From an uncultured Candidatus Saccharibacteria bacterium (GTDB taxonomy: Bacteria; Patescibacteriota; Saccharimonadia; Saccharimonadales; Saccharimonadaceae): a DNA stretch of 59,863 bases. Position numbers and translations under genes: made by a program. A model generated the notes under the pieces. That model searched no databases. It was given only the letters and a program-made list of their open reading frames with translations, and was not told the origin of the DNA. Position 1 is the stretch's first letter; each line of letters opens with the position of its first letter. The stretch is from assembly GCA_947425245.1 (NCBI GenBank), contig CANDYU010000006.1:1-59863 (forward strand). The letters run 5' to 3'. Shown here one piece after another: positions 25,740 to 34,170 of the stretch.

Positions 25740-25761
25740 ATTTAGTATAATTATACTAAAT
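25740..25761. promoter_or_regulatory. 22-bp perfect palindrome containing a -10 box
   Basis: ATTTAGTATAATTATACTAAAT is its own reverse complement. The minus-strand TATAAT (25755-25750) inside it suits the 249-aa gene starting at 25710. An operator for a dimeric repressor is one reading; an AT-rich terminator of the upstream beta-lactamase-like gene is another. Confidence 0.45.
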
Positions 25762-25784
25762 AATATAAAATGAGCAATGGCTGG

Positions 25785-26729
25785 CTACTTAGAGTTATTA
25801 AGGACGGATGCCTCTAGTGCTTTGCCAAAACGAGCGATATCTTCGGGATTGATGTTGCTAGTGAGGATTGCGATAGCGTAATGCCGATTATCTTCTGTAA
25901 AATCAATGATGGCAACATCGTTGTAGGTAGTCCAACGGTTATCTTGGGCATACCAGCCAACCTTGTCATAGACTTTAGCGGTAGTGAAACCAGACGGCAG
26001 ACCTTGGCGCCAGTCATAAGTGGTTGGTGGCTGGTTAAGCATCGAATCAAGGATTGCTTGCCAACTAGTATCGCTGAGGTCTGTATGTCGATAGTAGATT
26101 TTAAGTAATTCAACCATGTCGGTTGCAGTGGTTTGAAGACCGGCTTCTGTTGTTCCACTGAGATTGTATTGATGAATAAAAGTTTCGACGCGAGCATACT
26201 TGGCTGGATCGGCTCGCATGGGATCGGCACAGGGGTTATATGACTCCCTAATCATGAGATCCAAACATGCAGCGTAGGTGAGGTTGCCTTTGTCGTAGCT
26301 AAAGACGAAAAATTCGTCAGGGTTTTCGGAGCCTTTTTCAATTTGCGAATAGCCGTCATAGACGAAGAATAACTTATATAGCGAAGCAGCATAAAAGGTT
26401 TTGTTTGCATTATATTCGGCGGCAATGTGCGAATGGTCTAGGTCGTATATCATGATGCCTGCCTCGCCGTTGACAGTTTTTAACCAATCATCAACGACAG
26501 ATTGCAGGTTGAGGAATGCTGGTTCTGGGTTGACATTTGATGTGGGATTATCTGGTTTGGTATCTACGTTAGTAGATTGATAATCTGACGTTTCTGTCTT
26601 GGATGAATCTTCCTGAGTCTGTTCGGCGATAATGACATGGATGATGCGGGCACTGACTAAGGTGATACTGAAGGCAATAAAGAAAGTCAATAGTAGATAT
26701 AACCAATTTTTACTGATGATTCTTGGCAT
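25785..26729 (-). CDS. Class A beta-lactamase-related serine hydrolase
   Basis: 314 aa with an N-terminal TM helix (about 10-30) and a Thr/Asp/Asn linker. The domain has SLYK (catalytic SxxK, about 122), SYN (SxN analogue) and KVGW in place of KTG. Members of this family are penicillin-interactive or peptidoglycan-modifying enzymes; true antibiotic resistance is not implied. The ATG has AGGAG upstream and lies 5 nt after the CapA-like stop, making an operon of two extracytoplasmic enzymes. Confidence 0.85.
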   Translation of the reverse strand: MPRIISKNWLYLLLTFFIAFSITLVSARIIHVIIAEQTQEDSSKTETSDYQSTNVDTKPDNPTSNVNPEPAFLNLQSVVDDWLKTVNGEAGIMIYDLDHSHIAAEYNANKTFYAASLYKLFFVYDGYSQIEKGSENPDEFFVFSYDKGNLTYAACLDLMIRESYNPCADPMRADPAKYARVETFIHQYNLSGTTEAGLQTTATDMVELLKIYYRHTDLSDTSWQAILDSMLNQPPTTYDWRQGLPSGFTTAKVYDKVGWYAQDNRWTTYNDVAIIDFTEDNRHYAIAILTSNINPEDIARFGKALEASVLNNSK

Positions 26730-26734
26730 TGTGT

Positions 26735-28210
26735 TTACTCCTGGGGTCGGGCCCGATTAAGTCGATTAATAAACCATTCGGCAGTTTTGTTATCCATGAG
26801 TTTGGTTTGGTAGTTTTGATCGTATACTGTGGGCACAATACGGGTTTGGAGTAGTTCGTTGTTTTGAAAATAATGAACAAGAATGAGGCTGCGAGTTGTT
26901 CCTGGCCACCATGCTTGATCGAAGAAGAGATTGCCGAGGCCGTAATAGATATAGCCGTCTTTGTAACGTTCAAAAGTTTGTGGCTGATGAGCAGATGTGC
27001 CGATGACAATATTAGCTCCGAGATCGATGAGCTGGCGGAAGAAAGTAACTTGGTCGCCTTCGGAAGAATTGGCGTAATCACAAGTAGTATCTTCGGCGAT
27101 ATTATCATAGGCGTTACATTCGAAGAACTGAACGTCAACAATAGCAAAGTCGCCGCGTTCCTTAGCGATTTCAATGTCGGTTGTGGCTTTTTCTATAGTA
27201 AAGAAGTTTGCTCCAGGAGTTTGATCTAGGGTATATCCGCCAGTAGAGTAATTGTAGGCTAAGAGTGTGATATTCGTATTTTTTGCCTCAATTTCTAAGG
27301 GCTGGGCGGCCAGGTCGGCAGTAGCTCCGCCTCCAACGATTTGGATGTTTAAGTCTGCATAGGTAGCTAGAGTAGACAAGGCATCATTGTCACCACAGTC
27401 GAGATTGTGGTTTCCGGTTAGTTCAATAATATTGAAATCTAGACTTGTGATAACGTCAATCATAGTTGGAGCTGAGCAGATGTTGCTGGAATTAGCTAGG
27501 GTTGAGAAAGAGGCTTCGTTGCTGGTGTGTTTATAATCAAATTTGCTGAAAAAATCAACTAGATTTGTAGCGAAATAACTGGCATCTGTGACGTTCCGTA
27601 GCTTGGTATACATTCCCCTAGAAAGAGCGGTGACGCCGGTTTGGGCAAGAGTTAGAACTGTGTCTGAGGTTGGAAAATCTGGAAGATTTGGGGCTAGTGT
27701 CGCAACGATTTTTTCGATGTCTTCGGTCTCTCCTGAAAGATGAAGAAAATCAAAAAGTGCTCCAGAAGTAAAACTATCAAGATAATACTGATCATCAATG
27801 CTTAAAAGTCTAAGATTAGCTTCAAGTTCTTGGATAGGGATGATTTTAATATTTTTGTTAAAATTATACAAGTCGTTGCTACTAATATTAAGTATTGAAT
27901 TGTAATAGTCTGTAGCTGGGACGCGAATGTTGTAAAGTATATCTGAAGTATTTTGTATATTCTGCATATCGGTTGTTGTGTAGGTGGATATTTCTATGTC
28001 GTGTTTGATGCCGATTACTTCGGGGTCCAGAGGATCAAATAGGCTTAGGATGGTTTCGTTAGGCTCGTTTGTGTAGATGAGTTGACCAATTTGATAGCTT
28101 TCTCGGATTTGGTTGGAAAAAGTGATAATAATAGCAGCTAGACTAAAGCAGACTATTACAATAACACAAGCCAATATAATGATTAGTGTAGGGTGTTTCT
28201 TCTGCTGCAT
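26735..28210 (-). CDS. CapA-family metallophosphatase-like protein
   Basis: 491 aa with an N-terminal TM helix (about 8-30). The C-terminal half has ELTGNHNLDCGD, an IVGGGATADLA strand, NIVIGTSAHQPQ and YYGLGNLFFDQ, the metal-ligand and core motifs of PGA_cap (CapA) proteins. The first 220 residues are specific to this protein. Known CapA acts in polyglutamate capsule synthesis; other members are cell-wall enzymes. Its TATAAT is about 8 nt before the ATG. Confidence 0.85.
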   Translation of the reverse strand: MQQKKHPTLIIILACVIVIVCFSLAAIIITFSNQIRESYQIGQLIYTNEPNETILSLFDPLDPEVIGIKHDIEISTYTTTDMQNIQNTSDILYNIRVPATDYYNSILNISSNDLYNFNKNIKIIPIQELEANLRLLSIDDQYYLDSFTSGALFDFLHLSGETEDIEKIVATLAPNLPDFPTSDTVLTLAQTGVTALSRGMYTKLRNVTDASYFATNLVDFFSKFDYKHTSNEASFSTLANSSNICSAPTMIDVITSLDFNIIELTGNHNLDCGDNDALSTLATYADLNIQIVGGGATADLAAQPLEIEAKNTNITLLAYNYSTGGYTLDQTPGANFFTIEKATTDIEIAKERGDFAIVDVQFFECNAYDNIAEDTTCDYANSSEGDQVTFFRQLIDLGANIVIGTSAHQPQTFERYKDGYIYYGLGNLFFDQAWWPGTTRSLILVHYFQNNELLQTRIVPTVYDQNYQTKLMDNKTAEWFINRLNRARPQE

Positions 28211-28287
28211 GTAATTTTATTATAGCATGCAAGTGTGTTATAATGTGCCTAGAAAGCAAAAAATAAAGATTTGGAAATATATTGTTT

Positions 28288-29244
28288 ATGATTATTCTAA
28301 GTATTGTTTTACTAATAGTGGGGTTTATTCTTTTGATTAAGGGGGCAGACGTGTTTGTTGATGGAGCGTCGAGTGTTGCTGAGAATTTTAAAGTTTCAAA
28401 AATGCTAATTGGTTTAACGATTATTGCTTTTGGTACGAGTGCTCCTGAGCTTGCTGTGTCGATTTCGGCTTTGGCCTCCGGGAATACGGACATGGTTCTA
28501 GGGAATGTGATGGGGAGCTGCATCTTGAATATCCTATTGATTTTAGGCGTAGCGGCTTTGATTCATCCGATAAAGATCAAGGATAGCACTATTCGTAAAG
28601 AGTTGCCACTATGTATGCTGATTTCTGCTCTTTTGGCAGTTCTGTTTCTAGATGTATGGTTGGGTGGTGGAGAAACTAATCAGATTACGCGGGCAGATGC
28701 AATTGTAATACTTTTGTTCTTTAGTGTGTTTTTGTATTATTTAATTACGTTGGCGAAGCATAATAAAAAGAACGAAGAAAAAAATGAGCCTAAGTTTTCG
28801 TTGAGTAAGTCTTTCGTTCTTGTGTTTTTGGGGTTAGTGGGGATTGTGGTTGGTAGTGAGCTGGTGGTAAATAGTGCTTCCGACATAGCATCGGCTATAG
28901 GGATGAGTGAGAGGATTATTGCGATGACAGTGATTGCATTCGGTACTTCCCTACCGGAGCTAGTGACAACAGTAGTAGCTGCACGTAAAGGTGAGCAGGA
29001 CCTTGCAGTCGGCAATATTATTGGAAGTAATATTTTTAATATCTGCGTAGTATTAGGAGTGCCGGTAGCGATTTTTGGAACGATTACGCCAGTTGGATTT
29101 CAGATGATAGATGTATTTATGCTAGTTGCATCGGCAGTTTTACTGTTTGTGTTTTCAGTAATAACAAAGAAAATCAATCGTATTGAGGGCGTGATGATGT
29201 TAATTCTCTTCACGGCATATTACGGTTTTATGCTCTTGAATTAG
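28288..29244 (+). CDS. Calcium/sodium antiporter (CaCA family)
   Basis: About ten TM helices. The two alpha repeats are visible: IAFGTSAPELAVS and IAFGTSLPELVTT, each followed by GN-(V/I)-(M/I)-GS-x-(I/L)-(F/L)-N. It exchanges Na+ (or K+) for Ca2+ across the membrane. 318 aa, YrbG-like length. I prefer ATG 28288 over TTG 28282. The 3' end overlaps the convergent sortase gene by 4 nt. Confidence 0.92.
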   Translation: MIILSIVLLIVGFILLIKGADVFVDGASSVAENFKVSKMLIGLTIIAFGTSAPELAVSISALASGNTDMVLGNVMGSCILNILLILGVAALIHPIKIKDSTIRKELPLCMLISALLAVLFLDVWLGGGETNQITRADAIVILLFFSVFLYYLITLAKHNKKNEEKNEPKFSLSKSFVLVFLGLVGIVVGSELVVNSASDIASAIGMSERIIAMTVIAFGTSLPELVTTVVAARKGEQDLAVGNIIGSNIFNICVVLGVPVAIFGTITPVGFQMIDVFMLVASAVLLFVFSVITKKINRIEGVMMLILFTAYYGFMLLN

Positions 29245-29948
29245 AGGTCGAGGGCGTAGTTGAAAATAGTGTTTTGCTCGGTAGTTTCGATGTCGATTGC
29301 TGTAATAATTAGACGATGGGTGGCGTCTTGGTTGGGTAGCGGATTTCCGGCACAGGTCATGAGGACAAGAGTTGGGCTTTCGGTTGAATCAAGGATTTTA
29401 CGCATGTCGATATCGTTCTTCTCTAGGATAGTTATGTCAACAATTTTGTAGTTTGCACCATTGTAGCGTACGATATCCTCGATCTGGGCCTGATATAGAT
29501 TTTTAAAGACTGTTGAAGAGTGACCAATGAGAAAAGTCTTGTTGTCGGCCGAACTGTAAGATCCAGCGATGGAATCCGGAGCGATTAACTGTTTTTCTTG
29601 AAGGACTAGAGGTTTGACTATAGTATGAAGATGAATACTGTTGATTTGAAGAGTTGAATAGTCGTTGGGCTGATTTGTATTGGGGACTTCGAGTGATACG
29701 ACTGGTTGCATACCAAGGTAGGCATAAATTGGCACCATGATGGTGAAGAATCCGGTAGCAAAAACTCGAACTGCACGTCTTGACCAACGGAATGGATTAA
29801 GATTTTCCAGGTTGACGTACATGCGTTCTTGATGCCTGGAATGCTTTCTTGGTATTTGTTGAAACGCAAGAGTTTGTTTACGTTGTTTGCGGCTAAGTCG
29901 CCACAAGGCAATCCAATAGAACGGATTTATTTTCCACACACCTTCCAT
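29241..29948 (-). CDS. Sortase-like transpeptidase
   Basis: 235 aa. A cytosolic basic N-terminus, one TM helix (about 62-80), then the sortase barrel with catalytic His in FLIGHSST, Cys in LMTCAG and Arg in THRLIITA. Sortases join surface proteins to the envelope. Its substrates are not obvious here: the large surface protein at 15980 has no LPXTG-like tail. TATAAT is 9 nt before the ATG. Confidence 0.88.
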   Translation of the reverse strand: MEGVWKINPFYWIALWRLSRKQRKQTLAFQQIPRKHSRHQERMYVNLENLNPFRWSRRAVRVFATGFFTIMVPIYAYLGMQPVVSLEVPNTNQPNDYSTLQINSIHLHTIVKPLVLQEKQLIAPDSIAGSYSSADNKTFLIGHSSTVFKNLYQAQIEDIVRYNGANYKIVDITILEKNDIDMRKILDSTESPTLVLMTCAGNPLPNQDATHRLIITAIDIETTEQNTIFNYALDL

Positions 29949-29994
29949 AATGTTTCTATTATAGCATGAGCAGAATAAAAAGGAAGTGCTATTT

Positions 29995-30351
29995 TTAGCT
30001 ATTTTTAGTGAGATCTATAGAGACTGTGGTGCCAAAGCCGATACGCGAAGTAACCTGAATGCGTCCATGGCTGAGAAGGCGGCAAGCTGATTTAGATAGG
30101 ATTGTGCCATTATCCGTGATATCGAGACTTGTGCCAGACAAAGTTATAGTAATTTCGCCTCCGGAAGAGCGACGTAGGGCAGAATCAAGATGTTGGTCGA
30201 GATGTTGTTTTAACTCATCGGGTTGGTCGGTTAAAATAGCTTGGTTAGTGATGTCGAGGTTGAGGCTGATTTTGTGTTTTTCGGCAAAGGGGAGGTATTT
30301 TGTATATACTTCACCAATAATTAGAGCAATGCGATACATACGGTTATGCAA
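29995..30351 (-). CDS. Orphan histidine-kinase-like ATPase (HATPase) domain
   Basis: 118 aa consisting of a single HATPase_c-like fold with no dimerisation/His domain and no membrane segment. The N-box reads LDSALRRS, with Ser where Asn coordinates Mg in active kinases; the G1 box is DNG and the G2-like end is GFGTTVSIDL. ATP binding is therefore doubtful. Its start overlaps the uppP stop by 8 nt. Role unknown; possibly a degenerate regulator or scaffold. Confidence 0.7.
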   Translation of the reverse strand: MHNRMYRIALIIGEVYTKYLPFAEKHKISLNLDITNQAILTDQPDELKQHLDQHLDSALRRSSGGEITITLSGTSLDITDNGTILSKSACRLLSHGRIQVTSRIGFGTTVSIDLTKNS

Positions 30352-31150
30352 GAATTAACATTACGCCAATAACGAGGCTGGCTACGATGATACGGTAGCG
30401 TCCGAATGATTGTAATGACTTGGGTTTCTTGAGATATGTAAGGAGGAACTTGAGTGCGAGCATACCAACAACGAATGCTACAAGATTAGACATAAGCAGA
30501 GTATCTAAGTTTTCAACGAAATAAGTGCGGCTTGATTCGGAGAGAAACATTTTAAGGCAAACTCCACACATAATAGGGATTGAAGCAAGAAAAGAATATT
30601 CAGCGGAAGATTCAGAGTCAAGTCCTACTAAGCGACCGGCAATGATAGTTGTGCCTGAACGAGAAGCACCTGGTATAAGGGCGATAATTTGCATGAGACC
30701 AATGCCTAGAGCACGAGCCGGGGTGAGATGATTCTCGTTTTTAAGAGGTGAGAGATGTGGGAGATAATCAATAACAATCATGATAATACCAATAATGCCC
30801 ATGGCGGTACATACAGTGTAGAGCGAAGCGAAGAAATCGTTGTTCTCTATGAAATCGGATAGAATAAGCCCAGCAACTCCGGCCGGGATGCTAGTAATGA
30901 CAATATTTAATGCTAGCTTGTAATTACGATTAGTAAAGACATCTTTGATGATCCGCCAAAGGCGATGACGAAAGAAAATTAATAGTGCTATTAGTGTACC
31001 AAGGTTAACAAATTCCATAAATAGATGAAAGTTGTTGGTGGGAAAACTGAATATTTGTTGAACTAGTTCGAGATGGCCGGACGAAGAGACCGGGATGAAC
31101 TCGGTGATACCTTGGACAAAGCCAAGTAGAATTGCTTGAAGGATATCCAT
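30344..31150 (-). CDS. uppP: Undecaprenyl-diphosphatase
   Basis: 268 aa, seven or eight TM helices. EFIPVSSSGH (about 16-25) and PGASRSGTT are the catalytic motifs of the BacA/UppP family. It recycles undecaprenyl pyrophosphate to the monophosphate carrier needed for wall and glycan export, alongside MurJ (next gene upstream) and UppS (43564). TACAAT lies 7 nt before the ATG (leaderless). Confidence 0.95.
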   Translation of the reverse strand: MDILQAILLGFVQGITEFIPVSSSGHLELVQQIFSFPTNNFHLFMEFVNLGTLIALLIFFRHRLWRIIKDVFTNRNYKLALNIVITSIPAGVAGLILSDFIENNDFFASLYTVCTAMGIIGIIMIVIDYLPHLSPLKNENHLTPARALGIGLMQIIALIPGASRSGTTIIAGRLVGLDSESSAEYSFLASIPIMCGVCLKMFLSESSRTYFVENLDTLLMSNLVAFVVGMLALKFLLTYLKKPKSLQSFGRYRIIVASLVIGVMLILA

Positions 31151-31168
31151 AACCTATATTGTACCGTA

Positions 31169-32857
31169 TTATTTGATATTTTTAAACAGTGATCGCTTGA
31201 TACGTTTAGCTATTGGTCGTACCTGTTCGACGTCTAGAAAATATCCGGCGAGCAAATAGGTAATAAATGCACCGAGGGCAATAACGCAGAACTTTGGAAA
31301 GACCATGAAGATTGAGTCGTCGGTAGCGAGAAAAGGAAAAAACTTAGCTAAAGAGTAGGCTACGCAGCCAGCGATAACGGTAGAAAAAATGATTCGTGTA
31401 GTATTTCTCCAAAAGTCCTTATCAAGAAGCTTATGATCTGACTTTTTTTGTAGAATCCTCAATAGAACAATAACCTCAAAAAGAGTGCCGACGGATTGTG
31501 CCCAGCCTAACCCTTCGGGGCCACAACCGATTATAGATAGTATAACGGCGAAAGCGATGGTTAGGCCGATTGAGAAAATAGAAACAATGAATGGAGTGCG
31601 GGTGTCTTGGTGGGCATAAAAACCGCGGGCGGCAATATGGAAAATCGAATTAGCAAAAATGGAAATAATAAGTGTGGCAAGGATAGAAGAAATAAGTTGA
31701 TCGCCGCCATTCTTAATGAAACTAACAACATAACCTCGAGCGAAGAAGGCTACGACACCTACGGGGAGAGCAATCCAAATAATTGTGCTAAGTGCGGTGC
31801 GAAAAGTTTGGCGATATCTTGCTTCTTTTCCGTCTCCGATTTCTTCGGTAAGTTTAGGAAAGAAGGCGGTTGAGATGGCGACACCAATGAGGCTGACGGG
31901 CATTTGGGAGAGACTATAGGCTTGGTTGTATGACCTTAAGGCTCCAGCACCCATGCGGCTAGAGAGATTGGTGGTAACGATAGTGTTGACATAATCAATG
32001 GCCTGGTCGAGACTGCGGGCGGGAAGAAGTTTTAGAACGGTTCGGAAGCCTTGGTTTTTCCAGTTGATTTTGAAGTCATAATCAAAACCTAGCCCGAAGA
32101 GCCCAACAAGGCTAACAAGGACCTGCAAAATAGCTCCAAAGACGACGCCTAGTGCAACACCCATAATGCCACCTTCAAAGATTTGCCAGCCGAAGAGATT
32201 GATACCATTGGTAAACCAGATGATACCGATGAGGATGCCAACATTGTAAAGGGCTGGGGCGAGAGCATAAAAAATGAAACGACCGAGTGCTTGTTGAATG
32301 CTGGAAAGGATGGTGGAGATACTGAATAGGAAGGGGTTAATAGCAATAACACGCATCATATTAGTAGCAAGAATCATGCCTGATTCATCGAGACCCGGAC
32401 CAACCACATAGCGAACGAGCGGTTCTGCGAAAAGCATAATAAAAACGGAGGCAAGTAGTGTAATGATAGCCATGAGGTTAAGCAAACTAGAGCTGAGTTC
32501 CCAGGCTGATTTTTTATTGCCAGAGCTGAGTCTTTGGTTGAAAACGGGGATAAATGAGACGGCTAATGCTCCTGAGGTGAGTAAGAAAAAGAGGAAATCT
32601 GGAACAGTAAAAGCGGCGGTATAGGCATCGATACCAGTTGGGTACGTGTCGAGGTAATAAGAGTTGAGTAGGCGATCGCGAAAAATGCCGAGAATGGCGG
32701 AGAGAAAGGTCGAGCTGGCTAAGACGATTGCGGCTAGGCGAATGGGTAATTTTGTATTCGCCATAGCAACGACAGATCGAAAGCGAGGTCGACGTTTAGG
32801 CGAGTCCTGCGAGTTGCCTGGCGTGATTTCGATTTGTGGCGTTTCGGAGCTCGCCAT
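31169..32857 (-). CDS. murJ: Lipid II flippase MurJ
   Basis: 562 aa, about fourteen TM helices, MviN/MATE-like fold. Recognisable segments are SAILGIFRDRLL, GALAVSFIPVF and RGFYAHQDTRTPF. Flips lipid II to the outer face for peptidoglycan. The start codon is directly next to the serS stop, so it is read from the serS transcript. Confidence 0.95.
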   Translation of the reverse strand: MASSETPQIEITPGNSQDSPKRRPRFRSVVAMANTKLPIRLAAIVLASSTFLSAILGIFRDRLLNSYYLDTYPTGIDAYTAAFTVPDFLFFLLTSGALAVSFIPVFNQRLSSGNKKSAWELSSSLLNLMAIITLLASVFIMLFAEPLVRYVVGPGLDESGMILATNMMRVIAINPFLFSISTILSSIQQALGRFIFYALAPALYNVGILIGIIWFTNGINLFGWQIFEGGIMGVALGVVFGAILQVLVSLVGLFGLGFDYDFKINWKNQGFRTVLKLLPARSLDQAIDYVNTIVTTNLSSRMGAGALRSYNQAYSLSQMPVSLIGVAISTAFFPKLTEEIGDGKEARYRQTFRTALSTIIWIALPVGVVAFFARGYVVSFIKNGGDQLISSILATLIISIFANSIFHIAARGFYAHQDTRTPFIVSIFSIGLTIAFAVILSIIGCGPEGLGWAQSVGTLFEVIVLLRILQKKSDHKLLDKDFWRNTTRIIFSTVIAGCVAYSLAKFFPFLATDDSIFMVFPKFCVIALGAFITYLLAGYFLDVEQVRPIAKRIKRSLFKNIK

Positions 32858-34105
32858 TTAGATTTCAGATTCTCCATTTAGGTATGGCTTCAGGACCTCG
32901 GGGACACGAAGTTTACCATCCTTAACAGCATAATTTTCGATAATAGCAACCATGGTGCGAGCTAATGAGATGGCAGTACCGTTGAGGGTATGGAGGACTT
33001 CTACTGAGCCGTCGTTCCTGCGAACACGAATATTAAGACTGCGAGCCTGGAAGTCGGTGCAGTTTGAACAGCTGGTCAGTTCGCGGTATTTTTGATCTAC
33101 AGGCGACCAATATTCGATGTCGTATTTTTTTGCAGCAGGTGAGCCTAGGTCTCCAGCTGCATTATTTATAACATGGTAAGGGATGTCAAGTTCTTGCCAA
33201 ATCTCCTCTTCGATGGAGCGAATTTTCTCATGCATCTCGCGAGACTTTTCCGGTAGACAGAATACATACATTTCGAGCTTGTTGAATTGATGGACCCGGA
33301 AAAGACCACGGGTGTGTTTTCCGTAAGTTCCAGCTTCTTTGCGGAAGCAAGCACTATATCCTGCATAGCAAAGTGGTAAGTCTTTCTCGTCGATGATTTC
33401 GTTCATGTGGAATCCGGTGAGCGGCATTTCGGCAGTAGCAATCATGGCAAGATCTTCACCTTCAATGTAGTATTCATCGCTTTGTTGACTGCTGCGTGGA
33501 TTAAAGCCGCAGCCTTCAAGGATTTCGCTGGAGACCATGTCGGGTACGGTCATAAAATGAAAACCGTGCTCAAGGACTTTCTTGATTCCAAACTGTAAAA
33601 GTGCGTTTTCTAGCAAGGCAAGCTCATCGCGGAGATAATAAAACTTAGCACCAGCGACCTTAGCTCCGCGTTCAAAATCTACCCAATTTCTGCTAATGGC
33701 GTAGTCGAGATGATCAACACCATCGGTCCTATGTTCACCCCATTTGGCTACTTCGGCGTTACATTCTTCCCCACCAAGCGGAACGTCATCAAAGATGACA
33801 TTCGGCACCCGCTTGAGCTGATTGCGAATAGTAACTTCTAATTCAGACAATTCTGGCTCAATTTCGGCTAGTTGAGCCTTAATATCCTTCACCTGGGCGA
33901 TGAGCTCCGGATCAGGTTTGCCGTTTTTCATCTTGGCCGATAAGGAGTTTCGATCAGCTCGCAAGTCGTCTGCTTGTTTAGCAAGAACTTTTCGCCGGTC
34001 ATCAAGCTCGATTAATTTAGATATGTCTACATCATAGTAACCCTTTTCGTGGGCTGATTTTTCGACTAATGATTGATTGTTCCGGATGAAATTAATATCT
34101 AACAT
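32858..34105 (-). CDS. serS: Seryl-tRNA synthetase
   Basis: 415 aa. An N-terminal coiled-coil arm (about 30-100) that grips tRNA-Ser, then the class II core: FRKEAGTYGKHTRGLFRVHQF (motif 2) and NGTAISLARTMVAIIENY (motif 3). Family-standard length. TATACT lies 7 nt before the ATG, so the message is leaderless. First gene of a serS-murJ unit. Confidence 0.97.
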   Translation of the reverse strand: MLDINFIRNNQSLVEKSAHEKGYYDVDISKLIELDDRRKVLAKQADDLRADRNSLSAKMKNGKPDPELIAQVKDIKAQLAEIEPELSELEVTIRNQLKRVPNVIFDDVPLGGEECNAEVAKWGEHRTDGVDHLDYAISRNWVDFERGAKVAGAKFYYLRDELALLENALLQFGIKKVLEHGFHFMTVPDMVSSEILEGCGFNPRSSQQSDEYYIEGEDLAMIATAEMPLTGFHMNEIIDEKDLPLCYAGYSACFRKEAGTYGKHTRGLFRVHQFNKLEMYVFCLPEKSREMHEKIRSIEEEIWQELDIPYHVINNAAGDLGSPAAKKYDIEYWSPVDQKYRELTSCSNCTDFQARSLNIRVRRNDGSVEVLHTLNGTAISLARTMVAIIENYAVKDGKLRVPEVLKPYLNGESEI

Positions 34106-34170
34106 ATTATATAGTATAGCATATTCCGTAGGCTAGCTGGATATTTGATGGGCGAGATCGGTGGTTAGGC

